DNA of 64,000 nucleotides from Bacillus sp. FJAT-25509 (GCF_001420605.1 NZ_LJIZ01000019.1:1-64000), one strand, 5' to 3'. Shown: positions 15,999-25,676, numbered from the stretch's first letter. Notes: generated by a model not told the origin, from the letters alone. Translations and numbers: made by a program.

Positions 15999-17300
15999 GT
16001 GGAAGAAATAATCTCAGAATTAGTTGATAACATGAAAGAAAGTTTAATCAAAATTAGGCGTGATATCCACTGTTATCCGGAGATCGGATGGACGGAATTC
16101 CGAACCTCATCTCTTATAGCAGATTTCTTATCAGAATTGGGATTTGAAGTAAAAGTAGGAAGAGAAATAATTGTACCTGAATCGAGAATGGGAGTCCCGG
16201 ATGAAAAAACGATACAAGAAGCTAAAGAGCGGGCATCGTCGTTTGGGGCAAATTCATATTGGATTGAGAAAATGGAAGATGGGTTAACTGGTGTTGTAGG
16301 AATTTGTGATACTGGGCGGATTGGTCCAACACTTGCCTTCCGATTTGATATCGATGGATTAGAAATTTCAGAGGAAAGAGGATCAAATCATGTTCCATGG
16401 AATCAAAATTTCCGTTCGAAAGTAGAAGGCTATATGCATGCTTGTGGACATGATGGCCATATCGCAATTGGGTTAGGAATGGCACAGTTGATTTCAAAAA
16501 TGAAAGAGAAGCTTTCAGGAAAAATTAAACTCATATTTCAACCTGCAGAAGAAGGTGCGCGTGGTGCGAGAGCGATGGTTGATTCGGGAGTCTTAGAAGA
16601 TGTTAATTATTTCTTTAGTGGTCATATTGGTGTAACGGCAACAAAACAGAACCAGCTTGTCTGTAGCGTAACAGATTTTTTCGCGTCAACCAAGTTTGAC
16701 TTAGAACTGGAAGGTGTGCAGGCACATGCAGCATTAGCACCACATGAAGGTCGAAATGCATTACTTGCGGCATCTACTATTACATTACAATTATATGCCA
16801 TCTCACGCCATGGATTAGGGGATTCAAGAATAAATGTTGGAGTTATTCAAGGTGGAGAAGGTCGAAACATCATTCCAGCACATGCTAAGTTAAAATTTGA
16901 AACAAGAGGAACGACCAATGAGGTTGATCAATATATGAAGAATGAATCACTGCGTATCATACAATCAGTTGCTCAGTTGTATGGGATTAAGGAATATACC
17001 GAAGTAGTAGGACGTTCGATTATAGCAGACTGTGACTCTGGTCTTGCGAATATTGTATATGATATAGGATCAAAAGTTAAACAAACGAGTGAAATTGCTA
17101 TTTCTCAACCTTTCCTTGCTTCAGAAGATGTAACGTATATGATGAAAGAGGTTCAAAAGAATGGTGGAATGGCTACTTATCTACTGTTTGGAACTGAATT
17201 GGCAGCAGGGCATCATAATTGTGCATTCGACTTTAATGAAAAAACAATTGCGTATGCAGTTGAAGTTTATGGAAACTTACTTGTACATTTAGCCAGATAA
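15999..17300 (+). CDS. M20 amidohydrolase similar to p-aminobenzoyl-glutamate hydrolase subunit A
   Basis: 433 residues. Metal-binding and catalytic M20D motifs are visible: HCYPEIGWTEFRT, FRFDIDGLE, YMHACGHDGH near residue 148, and FQPAEEGARGARAMVDSG. The long insert after the first motif (IVPESRMGVPDEKTIQEAKE) and overall length resemble AbgA, which cleaves amide bonds to aminobenzoate or similar acyl groups. The GTG at 15999 follows AGGAGG with 7 bases between. It is the first gene of an operon with a DMT transporter and a regulator. Confidence 0.85.
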   Translation: MEEIISELVDNMKESLIKIRRDIHCYPEIGWTEFRTSSLIADFLSELGFEVKVGREIIVPESRMGVPDEKTIQEAKERASSFGANSYWIEKMEDGLTGVVGICDTGRIGPTLAFRFDIDGLEISEERGSNHVPWNQNFRSKVEGYMHACGHDGHIAIGLGMAQLISKMKEKLSGKIKLIFQPAEEGARGARAMVDSGVLEDVNYFFSGHIGVTATKQNQLVCSVTDFFASTKFDLELEGVQAHAALAPHEGRNALLAASTITLQLYAISRHGLGDSRINVGVIQGGEGRNIIPAHAKLKFETRGTTNEVDQYMKNESLRIIQSVAQLYGIKEYTEVVGRSIIADCDSGLANIVYDIGSKVKQTSEIAISQPFLASEDVTYMMKEVQKNGGMATYLLFGTELAAGHHNCAFDFNEKTIAYAVEVYGNLLVHLAR

Positions 17301-17328
17301 ATGAACTAGAGAGAGAGGAGAAAAGAAT

Positions 17329-18162
17329 ATGTTTTTTCTTGCATTAATTAGCTCTTTTTTGAATGCAGTAAATGCGCTGTATGCAAAAAAAATCACATTG
17401 CAAATGAAGGATAATAATAGCTTTATTGTAACATCTTTTCTGGTAGTCACCATATTGTTAGGCTGCGTAATGCCGTGGTATTATTCCTTTTCTGTTACTC
17501 CAGCTACAATAGGTTTATTAATCATTGTAATTATTTTAGATGCATTGTCCAATGTATCATTTTTCTTAGCGCTAGGACGAATAGAAGTATCTCAACTAGC
17601 AGTGTATACTGCGCTAACTCCATTATTCACGTTTATTCCAAATAGCATATTGCACGGATTTGATGTACATATATTAATTCCTGTCCTACTTATAGTGCTT
17701 GGTGTATATTTTCTAAATGTAAAAGGTAGAAACATGTTATCTCCATTAGTAGAAATTAAAAAACCGGGAAATTTATTAGGGGTTGCAGCTGCAGTTTCTG
17801 CTGGACTCAGCATGGTTCCTACACAACAACTGCTCGTTCATCAATGGATAAATGCTCCTACACTTTACTTTTTCAGAGCGAGTGGAATTGCCCTAATCAT
17901 CTATTTAATACATCGTCCGAAAATTTGGTATCCAAAACTGAATATACACCTTTCGATTCGTGGTGTGCTTGCGATTACTCAATGGATCGCATTGTTTGCA
18001 GCCTTAAAGATTGCCAACGGGACTCTAGTTGTAGCCTTAGCCTATACCTCACCAATATTTGCGTTGTTTTTAGCAAGAATTTATTATAAAGAAAAAATTA
18101 CAGCGGCAAAGTTGATTGCCTGCTGCATTACCATTTTAGGAATTTTATTTATTTTAGAGTAG
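17329..18162 (+). CDS. DMT-superfamily (EamA) transporter
   Basis: 277 residues with about ten hydrophobic segments in two EamA halves. It lies 28 bases after the M20 gene and 11 bases before the regulator. In this setting it could move the product or substrate of the amidohydrolase, but direction and substrate are not visible. AGAGAGAGGAG precedes the ATG. Confidence 0.8.
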   Translation: MFFLALISSFLNAVNALYAKKITLQMKDNNSFIVTSFLVVTILLGCVMPWYYSFSVTPATIGLLIIVIILDALSNVSFFLALGRIEVSQLAVYTALTPLFTFIPNSILHGFDVHILIPVLLIVLGVYFLNVKGRNMLSPLVEIKKPGNLLGVAAAVSAGLSMVPTQQLLVHQWINAPTLYFFRASGIALIIYLIHRPKIWYPKLNIHLSIRGVLAITQWIALFAALKIANGTLVVALAYTSPIFALFLARIYYKEKITAAKLIACCITILGILFILE

Positions 18163-18173
18163 TGGAGGAAAAG

Positions 18174-19475
18174 ATGAAAAAAATCCGTTTAGGTTTACTT
18201 GGATCTGATGATTCGATTGATGTTATTCAATCTGTAATAAAGGAATACCCAGAATTTGAATGTACCCCGATCATCTATTGGAGAGAAGAGGAAATTATTG
18301 ATTTATTAAGTCCTATTGCAAATGATTTTGATATTTGGCTCTTTTCAGGTAAGGTCCCTTATGCAATCGCAAAAAGCTGGGGTGGAATTACAAAACCTAT
18401 GTTTTTTACACCACACACTGGACCAAGTCTTTATAAAACCTTGTTACAAATATTTTATCATAACCAGATTGCAATGGAGCAAATTAGCTTTGATAACTTC
18501 CATTTTGATGAACTCAAAAGTATTTTAGACGAAGCAGAGATTAAAGCTGATAACCTATTTTTGAAATATTATGAAGGAGAAGTTGATGCGGAGGTACTTG
18601 CAGGATACCACTATGAGTTATGGAAAAGTGGAAAAACAAAAGCAGCAGTTACATGTCTCAGGTCGGCACATATAGAACTTGAGAAAATGGGTGTTCCTGT
18701 TTATCGAGTACTTCCTGCTAAGTCAGCTATTGAGTCTGTACTAAATTTAGCACTTCGAACTTATGAGATGTTACATTTTAAAGAAAGCCAAATTGCAGTT
18801 CAAATGATTGAGATCGACTCTTATTTTGGATTGGCGAAGGATACTTTTTCGACTGATGAAATATACAAAATAGAAATTAAAATGGCAGAGAAGCTTCTTG
18901 TTTACGCAAATAAAGTGCAAGGATCACTTAAATCTGCTGGTCCTGGTAGATATGTCATTTTTACAACACGAGGGCTTTTACAAGATATAACGAATGAATT
19001 TTCAATTATACCGAATTTGGAAGATCTTGAAGAATTAAAGAAAGAAGTAATTACTTGTGGCATTGGAATTGGTAAAACGGCTTATGAAGCGGAAATTCAT
19101 GCCGGAAGAGCTTTATTTCATGCTAGAGAGTATGGAAAAGGAAGTTGGATGGTTGCACTCGATAATCAAACGATAGCGGGACCATTGGGAAGAGAAGAAC
19201 AAATTACCTATTCTTATGTCTCAAAAGAGCTACAAAAAATAAGCGAACAAACATCTTTAAGTATTTCGACACTTAGTAAGCTAGAATCTATTCTTAAAAA
19301 AATAGGAAAGAGTGAAATTGGAGCACACGAGCTGGCACAGTATATGCAAATCATGCCGAGAAGTGCGCGTAGAATTTTAAAAGAATTAGAAGAACAAGGA
19401 ATTGCTCAGGTAATTGGAGAGGAAACACCTTATTCGCGTGGAAGACCTAGAAACATATATAAAATAAGCCTTTGA
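18174..19475 (+). CDS. putative transcriptional regulator: N-terminal sensor, nucleotidyl-cyclase-like middle, C-terminal winged helix
   Basis: About 433 residues; ATG 18174 follows GTGGAGG. The N-terminal 170 residues (KIRLGLLGSDDSIDVIQSVI) look like a periplasmic-binding or PrpR-N-type sensor. The region with GRYVIFTTRGLL and CGIGIGKTAYEAEIHAGRA recalls GTP cyclohydrolase III or degenerate GGDEF domains. The C-terminus (AHELAQYMQIMPRSARRILK, RGRPRNIY) is a winged helix. No membrane segment. It ends the first operon of the salvage locus and is the likely binder of the operators at 15901 and 19556. Domain names are inferred by eye. Confidence 0.6.
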   Translation: MKKIRLGLLGSDDSIDVIQSVIKEYPEFECTPIIYWREEEIIDLLSPIANDFDIWLFSGKVPYAIAKSWGGITKPMFFTPHTGPSLYKTLLQIFYHNQIAMEQISFDNFHFDELKSILDEAEIKADNLFLKYYEGEVDAEVLAGYHYELWKSGKTKAAVTCLRSAHIELEKMGVPVYRVLPAKSAIESVLNLALRTYEMLHFKESQIAVQMIEIDSYFGLAKDTFSTDEIYKIEIKMAEKLLVYANKVQGSLKSAGPGRYVIFTTRGLLQDITNEFSIIPNLEDLEELKKEVITCGIGIGKTAYEAEIHAGRALFHAREYGKGSWMVALDNQTIAGPLGREEQITYSYVSKELQKISEQTSLSISTLSKLESILKKIGKSEIGAHELAQYMQIMPRSARRILKELEEQGIAQVIGEETPYSRGRPRNIYKISL

Positions 19476-19527
19476 CAGGTGATTAAGATTTTTTCCAGTT
19501 TTCATACAATATTCTGAATATTATTAC

Positions 19528-19573
19528 TTAACAAACTAAATGATTAATGATATAGTTATGGTCATAACCATAA
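19528..19573 (+). promoter_or_regulatory. promoter and operator of second salvage operon
   Basis: TTAACA (19528-19533), a 17-base spacer and TATAGT (19551-19556). The -10 runs into a perfect 7-bp inverted repeat, TTATGGT-CATA-ACCATAA (19556-19573). The first operon has the same register. Confidence 0.7.
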
Positions 19574-19610
19574 ATAGACCTAAAATACAAACTTTATTGT
19601 AGGAGGAAAA

Positions 19611-20840
19611 ATGATTAATCAGGAAAGATTGTGGAATCGCCTAATGGAATTAGGATCCATAGGAAAACAAGAGTCTGGTGGAATTACTCGTTTGTCCTTT
19701 ACTGAAGATGAGAGAAAAGCTAAGGAATTAGTTACTTCCTATATGGTTGAAGCAGGATTAAAAGTTTACGAAGATTCCGTTGGAAATCTTATTGGACGTA
19801 AAGAAGGAACTAATCAAAACGCATCAGTTGTTCTAGTAGGCTCACACGTTGATTCTGTATATAACGGCGGAAACTTTGACGGACCACTTGGTGTTCTCTC
19901 AGGAATTGAAATACTCCAGACGATGAATGAGCAGGGAATCACAACAGTCCATCCAATTGAAGTGATTGTATTTACAGATGAAGAAGGAGCAAGATTTAGC
20001 TTTGGAATGATTGGGAGTCGAGGAATTGCTGGAACACTCACTTTGGAAGAACTACAAAATAAGGATCAACAAGGAATTACAGTAGCTCAAGCGATGATCG
20101 ATGCAGGTTATGACCCATTATTAATTGATCAGTCAGTCAGAAGTATTGGATCAGTAAAAGCCTATGTAGAATTACATATTGAACAAGGTAAGGTGCTTGA
20201 AAACGATAATTTATCGGTTGGTATTGTTACAGGAATCGCCGGACCGTTGTGGCTTAAGTTCACAATTGAAGGCAGAGCAGGGCATGCGGGGACAACCCCA
20301 ATGAATGACCGTAATGATGCTTTAGTTGCCGCTTCCCAGATTGTTCAACTAATTGAAACTGAATCAGCTAAGACACGTTCAACGGTTGGAACAGTTGGTC
20401 AATTGCAGCTATTTCCTGGAGGAATCAATATAATTCCCGGGAAGGTTGAATTTACCTTGGATCTTCGCGATGTTAATGAGGCAATTCGTGATGAGGTTGA
20501 AAATCGAATTTTAGAAGAATCAAAAATTTTATGTGAACAACGTGGTGTAGGATTAGAAATTGAAGTTCTGCAACGAATTGCACCTTCATTATGCTCTAAT
20601 GAAATTCAAGGTATAGCAAAACTTGCTTGTGAAACGATTGGTGTGGAACCATTTTTTCTCCCAAGTGGAGCTGGGCACGATTGCATGCAGCTTACAAGTC
20701 TCTGCCCTATAGGGATGCTTTTTATCCGTTCAAAGGATGGGATAAGTCATAATCCTGCTGAATGGAGTTCAAAGGAAGATTGTACAGACGGTGCTAATGT
20801 ACTTTATCATACTGTACTTCAGTTATCTAATAATAAATAG
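19611..20840 (+). CDS. Zn-dependent M20 hydrolase, N-carbamoyl-amino-acid/allantoate amidohydrolase type
   Basis: 409 residues. Motifs are [20 protein letters not shown] (metal His and Asp near residue 82), FTDEEGARF with the catalytic Glu, [11 protein letters not shown] and [14 protein letters not shown]. These define the M20C group that removes carbamoyl groups from N-carbamoyl amino acids, ureidoglycine or similar ureido compounds. The ATG follows AGGAGG. It is the first gene of the second operon, with another amidohydrolase 14 bases downstream. Confidence 0.85.
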   Translation: MINQERLWNRLMELGSIGKQESGGITRLSFTEDERKAKELVTSYMVEAGLKVYEDSVGNLIGRKEGTNQNASVVLVGSHVDSVYNGGNFDGPLGVLSGIEILQTMNEQGITTVHPIEVIVFTDEEGARFSFGMIGSRGIAGTLTLEELQNKDQQGITVAQAMIDAGYDPLLIDQSVRSIGSVKAYVELHIEQGKVLENDNLSVGIVTGIAGPLWLKFTIEGRAGHAGTTPMNDRNDALVAASQIVQLIETESAKTRSTVGTVGQLQLFPGGINIIPGKVEFTLDLRDVNEAIRDEVENRILEESKILCEQRGVGLEIEVLQRIAPSLCSNEIQGIAKLACETIGVEPFFLPSGAGHDCMQLTSLCPIGMLFIRSKDGISHNPAEWSSKEDCTDGANVLYHTVLQLSNNK

Positions 20841-20854
20841 AGGGAGATACAATT

Positions 20855-22030
20855 ATGCAAACAATATCATTAGATAGTTTAGTAGAGCAAACAAAAGAAG
20901 AAGTAATTAAGTGGAGAAGGCATTTTCATCAGTATCCGGAGTTATCTTTTCATGAAGAAAAAACAGCTCAATACGTGTATGATACACTTCAATCTTTCGG
21001 GAATTTAGAGATATCTCGTCCAACAAAGACGAGTGTTATGGCTCGTCTGATTGGTTCTCAGCCAGGTAAGGTGCTAGCAATTCGTGCAGATATGGATGCT
21101 TTACCGATCGAGGAAGAAAACACTTTTGAATTTACTTCTAAAAATCCGGGTGTAATGCATGCTTGTGGGCACGATGGTCATACAGCAATGCTTCTAGGCA
21201 CAGCAAAAATTTTAACTAGTTTAAAAGATAAGATCAAAGGTGAAGTTCGCTTTTTGTTTCAACATGCTGAAGAGCTGTTCCCCGGTGGTGCAGAGGAAAT
21301 GGTACAAGCAGGTGTAATGGATGGAGTAGACATGATAATTGGTGCTCATCTTTGGGCTCCTATGAAACTAGGTACAGTAGGTGTAGCTTACGGACCGATG
21401 ATGGCTGCCCCAGATACTTTCTATATCACTGTTGAAGGTAAGGGTGGACATGCAGCACTTCCTCATGACACGATCGATTCGATTGCTATAGCTTCCCAAG
21501 TGGTAACGAATCTTCAACATATCGTTTCTAGAAATACTGATCCGCTTGATAATCTAGTACTTTCTGTTACAAAGTTTATTGGCGGTACAACTCATAACGT
21601 AATCCCAGGTTCAGTTGAAATCTGTGGTACCGTTCGTAGTTTCAACGCCGAACTTAGGAAATCGGTTCCTGAACTTATGGAAAGAGTTATAAAAGGTATA
21701 ACTGAGGCACATGGTGCACAATACAAATTTAATTATGAGCTTGGATATCGCCCAGTTATCAACGACGAGCATATTACGAAGGCTATTGAAGAAACCATTC
21801 TAGAAGTGTTTGATGAAAAGACACTCGACCTTATGAAACCAAACATGGGTGGTGAAGATTTCTCTGCTTTCCAACAAAAGGCACCAGGTACTTTCTTCTA
21901 TGTGGGAGCAGGAAACAAAGAGAAAGATATTGCTTATCCTCATCATCATGCTCGTTTTACAATAGACGAGGACGCATTGGAAATTGGTGTGAAATTATTT
22001 GTTCATGCTACATTTAAGCTTCTAGATTGA
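20855..22030 (+). CDS. M20D amidohydrolase (hippurate/acetyl-amino-acid deacylase type)
   Basis: 391 residues with RRHFHQYPELSFHEEKT, IRADMDALPIEEEN, MHACGHDGHTAMLLGTAKIL, QHAEELFPGGAEEMVQAG and GAHLW, all expected for metal-dependent aminoacylases and N-acyl-amino-acid hydrolases. The acyl group is unknown. It follows the carbamoyl hydrolase by 14 bases. Together with the M20 enzyme at 15999 the locus offers three different amide cleavages. Confidence 0.88.
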   Translation: MQTISLDSLVEQTKEEVIKWRRHFHQYPELSFHEEKTAQYVYDTLQSFGNLEISRPTKTSVMARLIGSQPGKVLAIRADMDALPIEEENTFEFTSKNPGVMHACGHDGHTAMLLGTAKILTSLKDKIKGEVRFLFQHAEELFPGGAEEMVQAGVMDGVDMIIGAHLWAPMKLGTVGVAYGPMMAAPDTFYITVEGKGGHAALPHDTIDSIAIASQVVTNLQHIVSRNTDPLDNLVLSVTKFIGGTTHNVIPGSVEICGTVRSFNAELRKSVPELMERVIKGITEAHGAQYKFNYELGYRPVINDEHITKAIEETILEVFDEKTLDLMKPNMGGEDFSAFQQKAPGTFFYVGAGNKEKDIAYPHHHARFTIDEDALEIGVKLFVHATFKLLD

Positions 22031-22040
22031 TAGACTTATG

Positions 22041-22077
22041 ATTAAGTAGACCCTTTTTTTACAAGGATCTACTTAAT
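22041..22077. other. intra-operon stem-loop
   Basis: ATTAAGTAGA and TCTACTTAAT form a 10-bp stem, extended by CCTT/AAGG. The T run lies in the loop and not after the stem. It separates the hydrolase genes from the transporter pair and may reduce read-through or protect an mRNA end. Confidence 0.5.
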
Positions 22078-22142
22078 CTAAACTTATATTTTCTGAATAT
22101 TTAAACTAATATAAATTTTAAATTGAAAGTGGGGAACAATTT

Positions 22143-22337
22143 TTGAAAATCTATCATTTGTTAGCACTTATTCCTTTTATTGCTATTCTGGGCTTTTCAT
22201 CTTGGGCAAACCACGTTGAACCATTTGTATTAGGAATGCCTTTTCTCCTTTTTTGGGTTGTACTATGGACTGTTTTTTCAACACCAGTTATGTGGATTAT
22301 CTTTAAATTAGATTCGGCTAATAAGGGGGACAGATAA
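22143..22337 (+). CDS. DUF3311 small membrane subunit
   Basis: 64 residues with two hydrophobic helices (LLALIPFIAILGF and FLLFWVVLWTVFSTPVMWII). DUF3311 proteins are found directly before sodium:solute symporter genes, as here (1 base apart), and are believed to be an accessory subunit. The TTG at 22143 follows GTGGGGAA. Confidence 0.75.
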   Translation: MKIYHLLALIPFIAILGFSSWANHVEPFVLGMPFLLFWVVLWTVFSTPVMWIIFKLDSANKGDR

Positions 22338-22338
22338 G

Positions 22339-23811
22339 ATGAATAGTGCATTAATTATAATTTTTCTCTTTCTTGCTGTATCGATTTTTCTAGGGGTACA
22401 AGCTAGGAAAGGAAAAGACATGAATCTTGAGCAATGGAGTGTTGGAGGAAGAGGATTTGGTACTATTTTTGTCTTTCTCTTAATGGCTGGCGAAATCTAT
22501 ACAACTTTTACTTTCCTAGGTGGAAGTGGCTGGGCTTATGGAAAAGGAGGTCCAACCTACTACATCACTGCTTACGGTGCACTTGCTTATATTATGTCAT
22601 ATTGGTTGCTTCCAAAAATATGGAAATATGCTAAAGAAAATAATTTAATGTCTCAACCTGACTTTTTCGCAAGTAAATACAAAAGTAAAGGCCTTGGCGT
22701 TTTAGTTTCACTAGTTGGTGTATCTGCTGTAATTCCCTACTTAGTTCTACAATTAAAAGGGTTGGGAAGCATAGTTTCGGAGGCTTCTTATGGATTGATT
22801 TCACCAACTTTTGCGATTTGGATAGGTGCTATTTCAGTGACTATCTATGTTATGATATCTGGTATCCATGGATCTGCATGGACTGCAGCATTAAAGGACA
22901 TTATGATTCTTGGTGTTGTTCTTTTTCTAGGAATCTATCTTCCATTGCATTATTATGGTGGATTCCAAGCGATGTTTGAAGCAGTTGATCAAGCTAAACC
23001 AGGTTTTCTAAGTCTCCCAAAAGAGGGATTAAGTGTATCTTGGTTTAATTCTACGGTTCTTCTAACAGCTTTAGGTTTTTACATGTGGCCGCATACTTTC
23101 GGCTCTATTTATTCAGCTAAAAGTGAAAATGTATTTCGTAAAAATGCGATTATTATGCCTTTATACCAACTTGTGTTGCTTTTTGTATTTTTCGTTGGAT
23201 TTGCAGCAATTCTTCAAGTTCCTGGATTACAAGGTCCGGATGCGGATTTGTCTTTATTAAAATTAAGTAAACAATCTTTTAACCCGTGGTTTGTTGGAAT
23301 CATTGGTGGAGCAGGAGTATTGACCGCAATCGTACCAGGCTCGATGATTCTAATGGCATCTGCTACTTTAATATCAAAAAATATTTATAAAGTGTTTGTA
23401 CCATCTGCTACAGAAAAGCAAGTTGCTGTTTTAGCTAAATACCTTGTTCCTGTGGTAGCCTTATTCGCAGTTTATTTCACATTTAATGGTGGAACTACAT
23501 TAGTAACTCTACTTTTAATGGGATACAGTCTAGTTACTCAATTATTCCCAACACTTGTCTTTAGTTTAATGAAAAAGAACTTTGTAACGAAGCAAGGAGC
23601 ATTCGCTGGTATTTTTACTGGAGTTGCAACAGTTACTTATGTGACTATAAGTAATACAACAATTGGATCATTATTTCCAGCACTGCCTCAATACATTAAA
23701 GATTTGAATATCGGTGTAATTGGCTTAGTTGTAAATCTAGTATTTTTAGTCGTTGTTAGCTTGCTTACTAAAAATGTAGCGGTTCAAAGCAAAAAAGAAA
23801 TTGTAGCTTAA
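22339..23811 (+). CDS. sodium:solute symporter family permease
   Basis: 490 residues with about 13 hydrophobic segments. QWSVGGRGFGTIFVFLLMAG and GGSGWAYGKGGPTYYI near the N-terminus are typical of SSS transporters paired with DUF3311, a group that includes monocarboxylate permeases. The genomic setting suggests uptake of a carbamoylated, acylated or degraded amino acid or ureide. GGGG lies close before the ATG and the gene is coupled to DUF3311. Confidence 0.85.
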   Translation: MNSALIIIFLFLAVSIFLGVQARKGKDMNLEQWSVGGRGFGTIFVFLLMAGEIYTTFTFLGGSGWAYGKGGPTYYITAYGALAYIMSYWLLPKIWKYAKENNLMSQPDFFASKYKSKGLGVLVSLVGVSAVIPYLVLQLKGLGSIVSEASYGLISPTFAIWIGAISVTIYVMISGIHGSAWTAALKDIMILGVVLFLGIYLPLHYYGGFQAMFEAVDQAKPGFLSLPKEGLSVSWFNSTVLLTALGFYMWPHTFGSIYSAKSENVFRKNAIIMPLYQLVLLFVFFVGFAAILQVPGLQGPDADLSLLKLSKQSFNPWFVGIIGGAGVLTAIVPGSMILMASATLISKNIYKVFVPSATEKQVAVLAKYLVPVVALFAVYFTFNGGTTLVTLLLMGYSLVTQLFPTLVFSLMKKNFVTKQGAFAGIFTGVATVTYVTISNTTIGSLFPALPQYIKDLNIGVIGLVVNLVFLVVVSLLTKNVAVQSKKEIVA

Positions 23812-23831
23812 ATAAGAATATTTTGTAACAA

Positions 23832-23862
23832 AGGGGTTGATTACTTTAACAACCCCTATTTT
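23832..23862 (+). terminator. terminator of salvage operon
   Basis: AGGGGTTG pairs with CAACCCCT across 10 bases, followed by ATTTTC. Confidence 0.75.
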
Positions 23863-23893
23863 CTGTGTAGGGATTTTTAAAAATATAGGAGAT

Positions 23894-24469
23894 TTACGAA
23901 GTTTGGTTTTTATCTACGAATTCTTCATAACTTTTAAAGTACCTAGAACTTGCTTTATAACTAGCTAATCCTATAATTGTTCCAATTGTATTTAGTATTA
24001 AGTCATCAATATTACATGATCTGTAGTTATAGCCAAGGAACAGTCCAGAAGTAGCTTGAATTAATTCTATTGCTAGACTTAATGTAAAACCTATTAAAAT
24101 CGTTTTTCTGTTTGTTATTTTTATAAATAGAATAGGGAATGCAAATCCTAGTGGTATGAATAATAAGACATTACCAGCAATTTGTTTTAGAACAATTGAA
24201 ATTGAGCCATAATTGGCGGTATCCACAATCGATTTAAAGGGAATAAAATTATGATTAAATCCTAACTGATCTTCTATCATTACTTGAATTAAATATTTTT
24301 GAAAGGGGAAAGGAAATAAAGTGAAATTAATAAGACATGTAAAGTAAATACCAAAGATTAGCCAATAAAGAAGTTTTAGGAGAGTTATTGAACCTTTTAG
24401 AAATTGATATCCAAAAAATAGGATAAAAAAAGTAGGGATGATTATGCTAGGATATAAGAAATTTAACAA
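23894..24469 (-). CDS. VanZ-family membrane protein (second copy)
   Basis: 191 residues, about five hydrophobic segments. Shared VanZ signatures are NFIPFKSIVD, IAGNVLLFIPLGFAFP and CNIDDLILNTIGTIIG. The start is uncertain: the TTG at 24469 has no clear ribosome binding site. It resembles but is not a close duplicate of the VanZ gene at 11449-12108. Function in envelope physiology is unknown. Confidence 0.75.
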   Translation of the reverse strand: MLNFLYPSIIIPTFFILFFGYQFLKGSITLLKLLYWLIFGIYFTCLINFTLFPFPFQKYLIQVMIEDQLGFNHNFIPFKSIVDTANYGSISIVLKQIAGNVLLFIPLGFAFPILFIKITNRKTILIGFTLSLAIELIQATSGLFLGYNYRSCNIDDLILNTIGTIIGLASYKASSRYFKSYEEFVDKNQTS

Positions 24470-24552
24470 TCAATTGTACCAGCCTTTCATATTACTAGAC
24501 TTAATAACTTAGAGATCCTGAACCTGCTTGTACCATCATGTGACTCATGAAA

Positions 24553-24588
24553 AATTGCACAAAAAAACAAAAGTGCAATTATTTTTTT
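24553..24588. terminator. bidirectional terminator hairpin
   Basis: AATTGCAC and GTGCAATT across a 12-base A-rich loop, then ATTTTTTT on the + strand. Confidence 0.6.
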
Positions 24589-24910
24589 GCTACCTCCGTT
24601 TCCAATCTTATTTATTACATCTTGAGAGTATCATGCTTGTATAGCTTTTCTCCATCATTTTTATGTCAAATTTTAGAAACTTACTAAATATACGTACCAC
24701 CAATTATAGGGATATGGATTGAAGGAATAGATAGAGAAAGATTCATTAAGTAACAAACAGACTCGTCTATTGGAATATAGGAAATAAATCTAGACCAAAA
24801 TATTTGTGTGGAGTGCATACTTGCCACTGGAAAAATTATTAGTTTTTAACGAAATTACCCCAAATGCATATTTATAGTTAAAAAGATTTCAAGAATAAAG
24901 AATCCCTAAT

Positions 24911-24940
24911 AAAACCACCAATTATAGGTGGTTTTTCTAT
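24911..24940 (+). terminator. orphan terminator hairpin
   Basis: AAAACCACC and GGTGGTTTT around AATTATA, then TCTATTT. No intact + strand gene precedes it. Confidence 0.6.
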
Positions 24941-25279
24941 TTGAGTAAAATAATATTGGCCTATTTAACATAGGTTTTTCCTGAAAATAGCAGTATCAAA
25001 CTCGAAAATTCAATAAAATCAAGGCGAAAATAACCCAAGTTTAAATCAAAGGGAAATCAATTTAAATTGTAGAATTTTTCTTTATTGGAGTTGGAATCAA
25101 TTGAGTTTGTTCAATTGGTTTTTAGGAAGGAGATAACATACACATTTATATACGAAAAATCATAATTTAATCAGAAAAACCAATATTGATACTTTTTATC
25201 AAAATTAAAATCACATCAACACTTAATATAATAAAACTAGAACAAGAAAGAGAACATCCTGGAGTATGGAGGGAACTAA

Positions 25280-25585
25280 ATGAATATTGAACAATTAAGT
25301 CATCTATGTGAAGTTTTAGAGAGTGGTTCCTTTACGATTGCAGCACAGAAATTTTCTATTAATGAAGCTGACATGAAAGAATCAATCATTAGTTTAGAAA
25401 TTGAATTTGGCATAAAGCTAATTGAGTGTGACGAAGAATCTAAAGTGATTCCTTCATTTGAATGTTTACAAATTATTTCACATATAAAAGAAATCGTAAG
25501 GAATTGTCAGGGAATTGAAGAAGAAATTAAATCCTTAAATAAAAAATCTTCTGTTAATACAATGTATGATGTGAGCTTGTTTTAA
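25280..25585 (+). CDS. LysR-type HTH domain without effector domain
   Basis: 101 residues. The sequence NIEQLSHLCEVLESGSFTIA through QKFSINEADMKESIISLE follows the N-terminal winged helix and linker helix of LysR-type regulators. The protein stops where the substrate-binding domain should begin; full-length members have about 300 residues. GGAGGG precedes the ATG and a terminator follows the stop, so it is a complete transcription unit and not simply cut by the window. It may be a degenerate regulator or a free-standing DNA-binding module. Confidence 0.6.
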   Translation: MNIEQLSHLCEVLESGSFTIAAQKFSINEADMKESIISLEIEFGIKLIECDEESKVIPSFECLQIISHIKEIVRNCQGIEEEIKSLNKKSSVNTMYDVSLF

Positions 25586-25615
25586 CTCCTTATAGTAAAG
25601 AACTTTAAAAAATAG

Positions 25616-25643
25616 GACCAAATCATAAGTGATTTGGTCTTTT
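25616..25643 (+). terminator. terminator after HTH gene
   Basis: GACCAAATCA and TGATTTGGTC, perfect 10-bp stem around TAAG, then TTTTG. Confidence 0.8.
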
Positions 25644-25676
25644 GAGAATGACTTTACTTTGCCAATAAGTAGTAAA

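Larger units (their letters stand above)
24470..25279. other. 810-bp gene-free stretch
   Basis: No plausible coding frame. It holds two terminator hairpins (24553-24588 and 24911-24940) and an exact 15-base direct repeat, ACCACCAATTATAGG, at 24696-24710 and 24914-24928. The second repeat copy is inside the second hairpin. This could be eroded DNA left from lost genes. Confidence 0.4.

Noticed and set aside
24696-24928. CRISPR-like direct repeats
   Set aside because: Only two 15-base copies over 200 bases apart, one inside a terminator; no array or cas genes.
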